Below, in pieces: positions 1 through 8,043 of a stretch of DNA of 44,761 nt. The stretch is from an uncultured Acidobacteriia bacterium. Its GTDB lineage: Bacteria > Acidobacteriota > Terriglobia > Bryobacterales > Bryobacteraceae. The number at the start of each line of letters is the position of its first letter. Positions within the stretch are counted from its first letter, which is position 1. The DNA is taken from the NCBI GenBank assembly GCA_903882645.1, contig CAIRXZ010000136.1, forward strand, positions 1 to 44,761, in the 5' to 3' direction. A model generated the notes under the pieces. The model searched no databases, was not told the origin of the DNA, and saw only the letters and a program-made list of their open reading frames with translations. Made by a program: the position numbers and the translations under genes.

Positions 1-156
1 AGGGGTTCACCCCAACCGAAAGAAGCGCAGATCGTTCCCACGGGCTGCTTGGCATCGTCGTCACAGCTTTCCCGCCCGCAAGGAGTCCCAATGAGCTATT
101 TAAGTGGCATTGGGCGAAAGCGCCTGCCGAGCCCGCTTGCGGGCTATTATTTCCGA

Positions 157-205
157 CGTTCGCGGCTCCGATTGATGCACATGGCTGCGCACGGAGCCGC
201 GAACG
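157..205. repeat. Inverted repeat of the NRSLTFAA type
   Basis: Two perfect 14-base arms (CGTTCGCGGCTCCG at 157-170, CGGAGCCGCGAACG at 192-205) flank a 21-base loop. The right arm continues into AAGAGAGCGG, the same repeat seen at 3031, 12649 and 41364. It lies downstream of the stop of the first VWFA gene and could act as a transcription terminator. Bases 1-156 hold nothing else I can support. Confidence 0.6.
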
Positions 206-235
206 CAAGAGAGCGGAACGGTGCTTGGTTGGCGT

Positions 236-1897
236 TCAATTTGTTGCGATGTCTTTCAGAGGCATCGTCAGCGTTCCGATTTCGCCCGAGGGATCGTTGC
301 GGACCAGCACCCGGAGGCTGGCGGCTTTGGCCGGCATTTCGAGCGTTCTCGAAAAGAGCAGGCCGCGCTGTTGCGCCGCCTCGTAGCTCCGCTGCGTAAG
401 GTTGAACTCGATCCTACGGGAGGCCGGCGGCGCCGATTCGCTGCCGTCCTCCTTCGCGAAGCGCGTGACGAACTCCACCGTTCCCTGCCACCGGTCGCCT
501 TTTTGCCTGAGCGCCAGAGCGTCCGACCGTAAGGAGACGCGCAGCTTGAGGGTGTTCTTCCGCCGCGTGGCTTTGATATCGATGGGGATCTGCGTCGCGT
601 CCATCAGCCCGGTCAGGGCCTCGGCCACGGCTTCCTTCCGTTCGTCCTTGGTGATTTTCGCCGGCGCGTCCACGTAATAGCCTTCCTTGTAGCGCAGCGT
701 CAGGCCGGGGCGAAGCGCGCGCACGCTCAGCTTGTGGAAGCCCGCCCGGGAGCTGTCCTGTGGGGCGTAGAACCCCAGCGTGTAGCTGGCCTCGACGTCC
801 TCGATGGCCGCCTGTATCCCCACGTCCAGGCCGTTGTCATGATAAAACGACTTGCCGCCGGTCCGTCCGGCGAACTCGTCCATGGTCGGCCACGTGTCGT
901 TATCGGGGTTCCGCCTTGGGTCCTCCATTACGGTGAGCCCCCGCGCGTCGACTGGATAGACCGCTACATCGGCGTTGTTCAGCTTACGCATGGCGCGGTC
1001 GATTATCGCGTCGTTCGAAAAATGGAATCCTCCCATGGTCAATCCTGAAATGGACTTCGGTCCCACGCTTCTCAACTCCATTTGCCTCGGAAAAGCGGCC
1101 GAAATCCATATCAGGGATTTCCGGCCGGGCAGCCCCGCCAGGTGCGCCGAAATCGCTTCGAACACTCGCAGGGTCGCCCGGGTACGCTGGTCCACATAGA
1201 ACGTCACCACTTCCCGGGCTAAGGGATTGTCGAGGCCGCCGCAATTGGCCATCGAGTCATCGTACCGATCGTCCAAGATACTCAGCCGCGCCTGGTAGCA
1301 CGGGGACGGCTTGCCGATCACGGTTTTGAGGCTCTCGGACAGCGCCGCCCGGCTCGACCCGACTTCGTTGACCACCTGGAGCCCGAAGCGGTCGAACGAG
1401 TAGAGACCGACTTTTTGCTCCGGGCTCAGCCGGTTCAACGCCGCGCGGGCTTGCTCGCGCGCGCTCGCGGTGTTGTTAAAGGCCGTGTTGCTCCAGTCCA
1501 GCAGGATGACGGAATAGCGGCCGGGGGCCGGATTCTCCGCAAGCTGGTTCGTGAACGTATCTCGCGGAAGTGGCGGCGCGTCCGGAGCCGCGGCCCGGTT
1601 CGTGGGCGCACCCGGCGGAACCGCAGGCGCAGCCCGCCTCGTGCCGGCGGTCCTCTCTCCGTAGAACACGGCGATGGACTGCGGCTTGCCGTTGTCGAGG
1701 ACTTCAAAGTCTTCCTTCTTCAGCCCCTCGACGGGCCGTCTCTTCGCATCGAGCGCCACCACGCCGACTTGCACCAGGGTGGTGGTGGTGCGGATGGTCA
1801 CGCCGGACGGCGCGGGGCTTTGGGCAAGCGCCCACGACAGGGCGGCGGCCGCCAGGAGCGGCAGTTTCATCGAGGAAGAGTTCATCTTTGTACTCAT
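236..1897 (-). CDS. VWFA-related acidobacterial domain protein, type C, exported
   Basis: A 553-residue protein with an N-terminal signal peptide (hydrophobic KLPLLAAAALSWALAQ, residues 11-26). The opening module has the family pattern RTTTTLVQVGVVALDAK and LKKEDFEVLDNGKPQ (residues 37-73). A VWA-like domain follows, with DWSNT at residue 134 in place of a full DxSxS MIDAS, and later the family signature YTLGFYAPQ and YKEGYYVD. ATG 1897 was chosen because a motif shared with other genes ends seven bases upstream; ATG 1885 or 1870 would also keep the signal peptide. It has a shorter C-terminus than the type C paralogues at 12716 and 14844. It is divergent from the ECF sigma factor and probably in its regulon (inference). 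Such proteins are presumed periplasmic or surface adhesion or scaffold proteins; the specific role is unknown. Confidence 0.85.
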   Translation of the reverse strand: MSTKMNSSSMKLPLLAAAALSWALAQSPAPSGVTIRTTTTLVQVGVVALDAKRRPVEGLKKEDFEVLDNGKPQSIAVFYGERTAGTRRAAPAVPPGAPTNRAAAPDAPPLPRDTFTNQLAENPAPGRYSVILLDWSNTAFNNTASAREQARAALNRLSPEQKVGLYSFDRFGLQVVNEVGSSRAALSESLKTVIGKPSPCYQARLSILDDRYDDSMANCGGLDNPLAREVVTFYVDQRTRATLRVFEAISAHLAGLPGRKSLIWISAAFPRQMELRSVGPKSISGLTMGGFHFSNDAIIDRAMRKLNNADVAVYPVDARGLTVMEDPRRNPDNDTWPTMDEFAGRTGGKSFYHDNGLDVGIQAAIEDVEASYTLGFYAPQDSSRAGFHKLSVRALRPGLTLRYKEGYYVDAPAKITKDERKEAVAEALTGLMDATQIPIDIKATRRKNTLKLRVSLRSDALALRQKGDRWQGTVEFVTRFAKEDGSESAPPASRRIEFNLTQRSYEAAQQRGLLFSRTLEMPAKAASLRVLVRNDPSGEIGTLTMPLKDIATN

Positions 1898-1903
1898 TGT
1901 GCT

Positions 1904-1931
1904 ATTACCGCCAGGCCCGCGCCAGGATACG
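1904..1931 (-). promoter_or_regulatory. Shared VWFA/sigma upstream motif, copy 1
   Basis: Read on the minus strand: CGTATCCTGG, seven bases, CTGGCGGTAAT, then AG. It ends six bases before ATG 1897. The same two blocks with exactly the same spacing occur at 2080, 14799 and 16870. It may be an ECF-type promoter or an operator; the sequence cannot separate these. Confidence 0.6.
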
Positions 1932-1951
1932 GGGGCCTTGAAAGAAAGTCC

Positions 1952-2057
1952 GTGGGGTAGGGCTTTCAGCCTGCCGCCGGGCTTTTGCCCGGCGTCTCGC
2001 GAGGGTTCGCGGAACGCCGGCTGGAAAGCCGGCGGCAGGCTGAAAGCCCGACCCCAC
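1952..2057. repeat. Palindromic element, GTGG/CCAC ends, 106 bp
   Basis: Two 29-base arms with one mismatch begin GTGGGGT and end ACCCCAC. Inside are two further hairpins (GCCGGGCTTTTGCCCGGC, and GCCGGC either side of TGGAAA). It lies between the divergent first VWFA gene and the sigma factor. The layout matches the elements at 7918, 10765 and 44628; the last is also close in sequence. Confidence 0.8.
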
Positions 2058-2079
2058 CAAAAAGAAATCCGGGGGCGCC

Positions 2080-2107
2080 CGTATCCTGGCGATATCCTGG
2101 CGGTAAT
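2080..2107 (+). promoter_or_regulatory. Shared VWFA/sigma upstream motif, copy 2
   Basis: CGTATCCTGG at 2080-2089, seven bases, CTGGCGGTAAT at 2097-2107, immediately upstream of the ECF sigma factor. This placement is what autoregulation by that sigma factor would predict. A partial extra copy of TATCCTGGCG overlaps the spacer. Confidence 0.6.
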
Positions 2108-2116
2108 AGAGGATGA

Positions 2117-2620
2117 GTGCATGTGACGCCGCGGGAAGCGTTCGACAGGTACCATCAGGCGGTGTACCGATTCGTCTACCGGCTGACGGCGCGCGAGGAT
2201 CTCGCGGAAGACATCACGCAGGAGTGTTTCTTGGCCTTTGTCCGAGCTCCGCAACGGTACGACCCCGCACGTGGATCGGTGAAGACGTACCTGTTCTCCA
2301 TCGCCCGCCATCTCACGCTCAAGCAGCACCGCGACGATCGGGAGCATGAGCGGTTGGACGAGGAGGCGCTCACCACGGTCGAACCGGACGGCGCCTGGGA
2401 GGTTTCGTCCGCCGTGGCAAGGGCGGTGGCCGCCCTGCCGACGCTCCAGCGGGAATCGTTGATTCTCTTTGAATATGAGGGCTTTACGCTCGAAGAGATC
2501 GCCGGCGTCGTGAGCGCCGACGCCGGCACGGTCAAGTCGCGCCTGCACCGGGCGCGAGAGCGCTTGCGCCAGACACTGGCGGCGTACCGGGAGGTGGGAA
2601 ATGAAAATGGAACCGTTTGA
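2117..2620 (+). CDS. ECF-type RNA polymerase sigma factor
   Basis: A 167-residue sigma-70 family protein directing RNA polymerase to alternative promoters. Region 2 is visible as DLAEDITQECFLAF and VKTYLFSIARHLTLK (residues 28-70). Region 4 is visible as LPTLQRESLILFEYEGFTLEEIA and GTVKSRLHRARERLR near the C-terminus. The start is GTG 2117 or, better spaced from the AGAGGA at 2108-2113, GTG 2123; no ATG fits. The last 20 bases overlap the next gene, a small membrane protein likely to be its anti-sigma factor. A motif shared with three VWFA genes lies just upstream, suggesting self-activation and control of the VWFA array (inference). Confidence 0.92.
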   Translation: MHVTPREAFDRYHQAVYRFVYRLTAREDLAEDITQECFLAFVRAPQRYDPARGSVKTYLFSIARHLTLKQHRDDREHERLDEEALTTVEPDGAWEVSSAVARAVAALPTLQRESLILFEYEGFTLEEIAGVVSADAGTVKSRLHRARERLRQTLAAYREVGNENGTV

Positions 2621-2999
2621 CGGCGACGAACTGTCGGATTCGGAGCTGGACAACCTGTTGAAAAAGTGGGAAGCGCCTCAGGCGCCGGCCCGCTTGCGGG
2701 CGGCGGTCTTCCCCGAAGAGGCTGCGCCTTGGTGGCGGCGTCTGTGGAGCGCTTCTCTTCGCGTGCCCATGCCGGTGGCCGCCGCGCTGGCCATCGCGCT
2801 GGCGCTCGGGGCGTGGCAATGGGGCGGACCCGGCGCGCCGCGCGAGTTGGTCCGGACCGAGCGCGTGGAAGTCCCGGTGTGGAAGGAGCGGGTGGTCACC
2901 AGGACGGTGTATCGCTGCCGCGCCACGCCGCCCGCCCAGAAGCTGCAACCCGTGGCTGAGCTACGGCCGAGGATCATCAGGACGCCAGATGAAGAGTAG
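2601..2999 (+). CDS. Small single-pass membrane protein, putative anti-sigma factor
   Basis: A 132-residue protein: acidic N-terminal part (FDGDELSDSELDNLLKKWEAP), one transmembrane helix (VPMPVAAALAIALALGAWQW, about residues 55-74) and a short basic extracytoplasmic tail with VRTERVEVPVWKERVVTRTVY. The layout of cytoplasmic N-terminus, single helix and outer tail is typical of anti-sigma factors. I see no HxxxCxxC zinc motif, so it is not a classical ZAS protein. The gene overlaps the end of the sigma factor and its own stop overlaps the ATG of the next VWFA gene by 11 bases, so the three are probably translationally coupled. The anti-sigma role rests on position and topology, not on a recognised domain. 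Confidence 0.7.
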   Translation: MKMEPFDGDELSDSELDNLLKKWEAPQAPARLRAAVFPEEAAPWWRRLWSASLRVPMPVAAALAIALALGAWQWGGPGAPRELVRTERVEVPVWKERVVTRTVYRCRATPPAQKLQPVAELRPRIIRTPDEE

Positions 3000-5148
3000 T
3001 TCCCTAACGCCGGGTTCCATTGGGAGCGGGCAACCGCTCGCTCACGCTCGCGGCTCCGACTCGGGCATGGTTGGCCGCCGGGGTGTGCTCTGTTTGGTCG
3101 CCATGTTGGCTGTCGCGCGGGCGCAGGCACCCGCGGGCCTGGAGATCCTGGCGGGCAGCGGCACTCTCAGCTCGGGAGTCGCGATCCAGTACAAGACGCT
3201 GGCCGTAGGCCCCGGGGGACTCTCGGATTCCATCGGCGGCGGCTTCCGGATCGACGGAGACAGATTGTACCGGCTCCTCGTCGATAAAGTTGGCCGCCAG
3301 TATCTCGGTTACCAACTGGCGGTCGCCGCCGGCCCCTCCACGGGCGATTATCTGGTCTCCATCGAGCCGGTGACCGGCATCGAGGACCTGCTGCGGCGCT
3401 TCGCTCCCGACGCGGTTCTGAGGCCGGCGCCGCCGCCTAGGTGCCCCGAGCCGCAGGTAATGCGCGAGGGCGACGCCATCGCCCTGGACTTGATGACCAG
3501 TCCCGACGGGCGGCAGAAGATCACCGATACCATCCGAATACTCCGTCAGACTTCGGCCGAGGTCACGACTCGCGATACGCCCGTCACATTCAAATCGACG
3601 GTCAACCTGGTCTCCGTGCCGGTAGTGGTGCGCGACGGGCAGGGGCGCGCTGTCGGGAATCTCGAAAGGGACGACTTTCAGCTCTCCGACGGCGGCAAGC
3701 CGCAGATCGTTTCGCGCTTCTCTGTGGAGAAGGCCCCGGGGGCGGCGGCGCCCAGCCTGCCGGACCGCTTCGTCGCCTACCTCTTCGACGATCTCCACCT
3801 GGGTTACCCCGACGACAAGAGCTACGACGGGGGCATTCAGGACATGGAACGGGCGCGCGATGCGGCCTGGCGCCACATCGACGCGTCGCTCGGTCCCAAT
3901 GAGCGCGCCGCCGTTTACACCACCTCGGGCCTGACCGGCGTGGATTTCACTGCCGACCGGGAACGTTTGCACAAGGCCCTGCTCGCCGTTCGCGCCCTCG
4001 GCAGCTCCAGGAAAGACCCCCTGATCATGAGTTTTTGGCAGGCGGACCAGATCGAGAACAAGAACAAGTTTGTCCTGCCGGACGGCGCCGGGTTCCGCTT
4101 CGGCAACGCGGGGGCCGTGACCATTGTGGACCCCAGCGCGGAATACCGGGCCGGAGCGGCCGACACCAGCGGCGGGCGCATCGCGATCAGCGTGGACCCC
4201 AGCGCGGAATACCGGGCCAGAGCGGCCGCCGGCGTGGCGCTGGAGTACTGGAACAAGGACACTCGCTCCGCGCTCGACGCGCTGGACACCGTGGTTGGCA
4301 AGCTTTCCACCATGCCGGGGCAGCGCTCCATCGTGCTGGTTTCGCCCGGTTTTCTGGTGCTCGACGACGGCATCGAGTGGGAGACGCGCATCATCGACCG
4401 CGCCATTCGCGCGAGCGTCGTAGTGAGCGCGCTGGATGTGAAGGGCGTCCCGGCCCGCCTGGACCCGGCCATAGCCGCGGACGAACGCGCGGTCATGGCC
4501 GAGCTGGCCGCGGGAACCGGCGGGAGGTTCGTCGAGAACACGAACGATCTGGAGCGGGGATACGCGCTTGCGGCGGGGTCTCCGGAGAACATGTACATCC
4601 TGGGCTTCATCCCCCAGAACCTCAAATTGGACGGCCATTATCACCCGCTGACGGTGACGCTGCGGAACTCGAGGGGGCTGACGGTCGAGGCGCGCCGCGG
4701 CTACTACGCTCCCCGCTACGCGGACACTCCCGCCGAACAGGCCAAGAAGCTGATCGAAGAGGCGTTCTTCTCGACCGAGGAGATCCGCGAGCTGCCGGTC
4801 GCCGTGGAGACGCAGTTCTTCAAAAGCGGCAGCGATGAGGCCACCGTGGATGTCCTGGCGAAGGTGGACGTCAAGCGGCTCCAGTTTCGCAAGGAGGACG
4901 GGCGGAACCGGAACGACGTGACGGTGGTTTCCGGGCTATTCGACCAGGACGGAAATTACGTGTCCGGAACCCAGAAAGTGCTGGAAATGCGCCTCAAGGA
5001 TGAAACCCTGGCAACGCGCCTGAACGCCGGCATTGCCGTAAGGACCAGTTTCAACGTCAAGCCCGGCAGCTATACGGTCCGAACGGTGGTACGGGATTCC
5101 GAAGGCCAATCGCTGGCGGCGCTGAGCGCGGCAATGGAGATCCCGTAG
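2989..5148 (+). CDS. VWFA-related acidobacterial domain protein, type A, exported
   Basis: A 719-residue protein in the sigma-factor operon. The N-terminus from ATG 2989 runs through a repeat-encoded stretch (GQPLAHARGSDSG) before the true signal peptide MVGRRGVLCLVAMLAVARAQA (start at residue 27, base 3067). ATG 2989 has AGGA upstream and overlaps the previous gene, whereas ATG 3067 has no ribosome site, so 2989 is preferred. An extra N-terminal segment (about residues 48-180) precedes the family module VTFKSTVNLVSVPVVVRDGQG and LERDDFQLSDGGKPQIVSRF. The VWA strand reads AYLFDDLHLGY, lacking DxSxS. A 66-base duplication gives two VDPSAEYRA copies. The C-terminus, from about YILGFIPQNLKLDG onward, closely resembles the minus-strand gene at 10887. 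Function unknown. Confidence 0.88.
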   Translation: MKSSSLTPGSIGSGQPLAHARGSDSGMVGRRGVLCLVAMLAVARAQAPAGLEILAGSGTLSSGVAIQYKTLAVGPGGLSDSIGGGFRIDGDRLYRLLVDKVGRQYLGYQLAVAAGPSTGDYLVSIEPVTGIEDLLRRFAPDAVLRPAPPPRCPEPQVMREGDAIALDLMTSPDGRQKITDTIRILRQTSAEVTTRDTPVTFKSTVNLVSVPVVVRDGQGRAVGNLERDDFQLSDGGKPQIVSRFSVEKAPGAAAPSLPDRFVAYLFDDLHLGYPDDKSYDGGIQDMERARDAAWRHIDASLGPNERAAVYTTSGLTGVDFTADRERLHKALLAVRALGSSRKDPLIMSFWQADQIENKNKFVLPDGAGFRFGNAGAVTIVDPSAEYRAGAADTSGGRIAISVDPSAEYRARAAAGVALEYWNKDTRSALDALDTVVGKLSTMPGQRSIVLVSPGFLVLDDGIEWETRIIDRAIRASVVVSALDVKGVPARLDPAIAADERAVMAELAAGTGGRFVENTNDLERGYALAAGSPENMYILGFIPQNLKLDGHYHPLTVTLRNSRGLTVEARRGYYAPRYADTPAEQAKKLIEEAFFSTEEIRELPVAVETQFFKSGSDEATVDVLAKVDVKRLQFRKEDGRNRNDVTVVSGLFDQDGNYVSGTQKVLEMRLKDETLATRLNAGIAVRTSFNVKPGSYTVRTVVRDSEGQSLAALSAAMEIP
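3031..3060 (+). repeat. Translated NRSLTFAA/AHARGSD-type repeat arm
   Basis: Begins CAACCGCTCGCTCACGCTCG and matches the arm at 12649-12678 (24 of 30 bases) and those at 41364-41428. It lies inside the coding sequence ahead of the signal peptide and is read in a different frame from the copy at 12649. Confidence 0.7.
4126..4227 (+). repeat. In-frame direct repeat inside a VWFA gene
   Basis: A 36-base segment at 4126-4161 recurs at 4192-4227 with one mismatch, a period of 66 bases (22 codons). It yields two copies of VDPSAEYRA(G/R)AA, separated by a short linker, in a region that should lie within or beside the VWA fold. Confidence 0.85.
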
Positions 5149-5188
5149 GGCACGCATCGTTGGGCACGCGCTTTCGCCTGCCGGGTAC

Positions 5189-5208
5189 GGGTCGGGCATG
5201 CCCGACCC
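5189..5208. terminator. GC-rich palindrome between convergent genes, possible bidirectional terminator
   Basis: The perfect 20-base palindrome GGGTCGGGCATGCCCGACCC sits in the 79-base gap between two convergent VWFA genes. The same repeat is at 12602-12629 and near 30303-30385. There is no T-run, so the terminator role is inferred from position only. Confidence 0.45.
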
Positions 5209-5227
5209 CTACGGCGCGGGTCCAGGG

Positions 5228-7882
5228 TCAAGGCTGCGGCTTGGGCTCCTCCCCAAAGCTGATGCTGCTGTCCGTCGAGTATTTCCGGTAGGAATGGAAG
5301 GTCACTTCGTTCCGTGACGCCCGCCAAGAGCGCTGGAGTTCCACGACGGCCTTAAGCGGTAACAGATAGCTCTTGCCGCCGATTTCCGCATCCCCGTAAT
5401 CCACGGTGACGCTGGTGCGCTGAACCGGAGAGCCGGGCGGAATGGCGTCGGCCATGTAAATGAGGCGCAGGATGCCATATGTCTCGCGGTCGATGACGGC
5501 TTCGCCTCGCAAGCCCACCGGTTCCTGGGACACGTCGTCGTTCATGCCGAGCGTAATTGCGTAGTTCGCCTTGGAGCGTTCCACCCGGAAGGAATAGACG
5601 GCGGCGCGGCGTCCGCGCAGGGTCATCCACCGCTCAAAATGGAACTCGGCCGCCGAAGCCGGGTCGAATATAGTCCGCAATCTGCCGCCGAACTCGCCTC
5701 GGGAGACGGTTCCCCGGGCGTCGGAGTAGCCCATGCCGGCCGGGACGCCGTTGACCTCGGTCAGCCGGTAGTCCTCCTGCTGCTCGTAGTAGCTGACCTC
5801 GACCGTTAGCGTGTCTCTCTGCCGGGGGCTGCCCAAGCCCTCCTGGATGAATCGGACCACGGTCTGCGCGCAGAGGAAATTCGGCAGCGATTTTGCATAT
5901 TCGAGAGCAACCTGGCGGGCCGCCTCCAGGAAACGCTCTTGCTCCGCCTCGGAGGCCTGCCAGGAGCCCGGTGTGGCGGGTATAACCGGCGGAGGCGGCG
6001 CCGGCGGCGCGCCTTCCAGCCGAGAAACGGCTTCCGCGGCCTCATTGCCGGCGGCAGCCGCGGCGGCTTCTTCGGAGACCTCGAACTCCACCGTCCGGAC
6101 TACCGACTCTTCGCCGGGCGAACGCAAAGCCTTCACCTCGAGTACATAAGAACCCCTAGGCAAGGATGCGATGGGGGCCTTGAGAAGCACCGGCACAACC
6201 GGATTGCCCGGCCGGATAAAATCGGACGCGCCGAGGGTTTCAGCCTCCTTCTGTTCCCCCGTCCGGCGGTCGAGAACCCGAATCTCCAGTTTGATGGCGG
6301 GACGTTCCGGCCCGGCCAGCAGGGGCTCGTTGATTTCGAGGTACCCGACGCATGGCGCCGCGCCGCGGAAACGGTTGCTGGCGGAGGGAGAGATCTCGAG
6401 CGATTCCGCGATGAGATGCTTGTGGCCCTCGAACAAAGACGGGTCCAGTTCCGAGGACAGGTCCGGGACCTTGCGGGCGTCGCTCGAGAGCGCGATGCCG
6501 CTTATGGCTAAATGCCGCCCATCCCAGGCGTCGATCATCAGCGGCGCTTCAGCCTTGCCGAAGTTCTGGTCCCCCGAGCCGAACGCCACCCGGACGTTGT
6601 ACCGGCCCGCCCGGAGGCGGAACTGGCGCTCGTAATGGTAAGGCTGCGCCCGAAACGCATCGGCTTCCTCGGGGGTCGCGAAATCGAGCGGTACGGCGTC
6701 GCTGAATCTCCCGGCCACCTGGCCGTCGGTTCCATAGGCCAATCCCACCAAGTCCAAGTCCGCGTGTTGCTTGCCGTCCCGCTTCACGAACTTGAGGTTC
6801 GCGAGGTCCATCTCCATGGCCAGATCGACCAGGGCGATTCCGGGCGAGCTATAGAAGTATGGAAGCTCCATGGACGCGGCGGCGTTCCCGGCGGAGAGAC
6901 CCACCGCAAGCGCTTCCAATTCTTTTCCACTCACTTTTCCCGCGAGCTGGTCCGGCGCCTTGTCGTTGCAGTACGCGTTGCGCGCCCGCACTTCAAGTCC
7001 GCCGCGAGTAGTCTTCACGCGCAGCGAGTGGCAGCGTCCGTCGGGCGATTCGACCGGCTTGAAGCCGAGCACGTAGCCCTTCTCCCGATCGTCGACAATG
7101 GCGCCCAACTCGCGCGCCAGGTCGTCGCCGATCCACCGGCCCCCGGTTGCGTCGGCCAGGGTCCTCAGATCGGGGTTTGGGGCGTAAACGGCGACGTTGG
7201 CCCGGTTGCACGCGCGAATGGCGTCCTCCTGCCACATCGCCTGACTGACCCTCGACCGCCAGGGCCCCCATGCCAGCGGGGACGCGCTAACAACGATGAG
7301 GGACTTGCGGCCGGGGATGGTCGCCATCGAATCCGCAAGCACTTTGATGGCCTCCATGATGGACTGCACGGCGGGCGCGCCTGTGCGCTGGCCGGCGACA
7401 GGCGTAGAGCCGAGGGCGGCCTGCCGCGCTCGGTCGGCCAAGGCCGTGAACTCCTGAGTGATCGAGACTTCCACGGTGGTCGTGCTCATCCCGATCGGCC
7501 CAGCCTGCGCTTCGTTGAAGTTCACCACGGCCATATAGCGATCCGGGTTGGCATAAGCGCCGGCGAAGTCGGCGACGTGCTGCCGGAGTTCCCGGCTCTT
7601 CGCCGAACCTCCCAGCTCGTCGAAAAGAAAAGCGTAATGTTGCGCCTCCGGCTGGTCCGGAGAACCGGCCCGTTCCGGAGAGACGCTTGCGATGGGCCGC
7701 GCCTTGCCGTCCTCCCACAGGCGAAAATCTCCGGGTCCAAGATCGCTTACGATCTTGCCCTTCTTGTCGCGCACAACGGCATCCACCAGAACCAGGCGGG
7801 TTTCCGTGCGGATGACGGTCTGGGCAGGCGCAACCAGGGAGAGGATTGCCAGACAAAACACCAGGCGAAAGCGCCGCATCAT
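5228..7882 (-). CDS. VWFA-related acidobacterial domain protein, type B, exported
   Basis: An 884-residue protein starting MMRRFRLVFCLAILSLVAPAQ, a clear signal peptide. The open frame extends 55 codons upstream only because it runs through a palindromic repeat (GADSQSA peptide). Family module: TVIRTETRLVLVDAVVRDKKG and LGPGDFRLWEDGKA. The VWA strand reads AFLFDELGGSA, so the metal site is degenerate. Next come YVLGFKPVESPDGRCHSL and a long module with LPYFYSS, YHYERQFRL and GRYNVRVAFGSGDQNFGK that is shared with the type C genes at 12716 and 14844. Then an Ala/Pro linker (APPAPPPPVIPATPG) and a C-terminal domain (LEYAKSLPNFLCAQTVVRF to the end) found otherwise only in the neighbour at 8044. 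Function unknown; exported. Confidence 0.87.
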   Translation of the reverse strand: MMRRFRLVFCLAILSLVAPAQTVIRTETRLVLVDAVVRDKKGKIVSDLGPGDFRLWEDGKARPIASVSPERAGSPDQPEAQHYAFLFDELGGSAKSRELRQHVADFAGAYANPDRYMAVVNFNEAQAGPIGMSTTTVEVSITQEFTALADRARQAALGSTPVAGQRTGAPAVQSIMEAIKVLADSMATIPGRKSLIVVSASPLAWGPWRSRVSQAMWQEDAIRACNRANVAVYAPNPDLRTLADATGGRWIGDDLARELGAIVDDREKGYVLGFKPVESPDGRCHSLRVKTTRGGLEVRARNAYCNDKAPDQLAGKVSGKELEALAVGLSAGNAAASMELPYFYSSPGIALVDLAMEMDLANLKFVKRDGKQHADLDLVGLAYGTDGQVAGRFSDAVPLDFATPEEADAFRAQPYHYERQFRLRAGRYNVRVAFGSGDQNFGKAEAPLMIDAWDGRHLAISGIALSSDARKVPDLSSELDPSLFEGHKHLIAESLEISPSASNRFRGAAPCVGYLEINEPLLAGPERPAIKLEIRVLDRRTGEQKEAETLGASDFIRPGNPVVPVLLKAPIASLPRGSYVLEVKALRSPGEESVVRTVEFEVSEEAAAAAAGNEAAEAVSRLEGAPPAPPPPVIPATPGSWQASEAEQERFLEAARQVALEYAKSLPNFLCAQTVVRFIQEGLGSPRQRDTLTVEVSYYEQQEDYRLTEVNGVPAGMGYSDARGTVSRGEFGGRLRTIFDPASAAEFHFERWMTLRGRRAAVYSFRVERSKANYAITLGMNDDVSQEPVGLRGEAVIDRETYGILRLIYMADAIPPGSPVQRTSVTVDYGDAEIGGKSYLLPLKAVVELQRSWRASRNEVTFHSYRKYSTDSSISFGEEPKPQP

Positions 7883-7888
7883 GATGTG

Positions 7889-7912
7889 ACCTGCCAAATA
7901 TCGTAAGCTCCC
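7889..7912 (-). promoter_or_regulatory. Upstream element of type B VWFA genes, copy 1
   Basis: On the minus strand this 24-base block begins GGGAGCTTACGATATT and ends GGCAGGT, seven bases before ATG 7882. It matches 20 of 24 bases of the block upstream of the paralogue at 10731. It holds an AT-rich core that could be a -10 box and a CAGGT that could bind the ribosome. It differs from the motif of the type C genes. Confidence 0.4.
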
Positions 7913-7917
7913 GCCGG

Positions 7918-8025
7918 GGCGCGGACTGAGAGTCTGCCGTGTCCGCACTCCCGCGGACACGCTTGTGCAGGCCGGACCGAGCGTCCCCATGAGTGGGGAC
8001 GCGGCAGACTGAGAGTCTGCGCCAC
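7918..8025. repeat. Palindromic element of the GADSQSA type, about 108 bp
   Basis: Outer arms begin GGCGCGGACTGAGAGTCTGC and end with the complement followed by GCGCCAC. Internal hairpins are GTGTCCGC-ACTCCC-GCGGACAC and GTCCCC-ATGAGT-GGGGAC. It is a near copy of the element at 10765 and sits between the two tandem type B VWFA genes. Confidence 0.8.
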
Positions 8026-8043
8026 ATACCACCGGCGCTACCG

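Noticed and set aside
2113-2349. ATG-started frame (MSACDAAGS) at the sigma factor start
   Set aside because: The sigma factor motifs lie in the frame starting GTG 2117/2123; the ATG frame has no homology.
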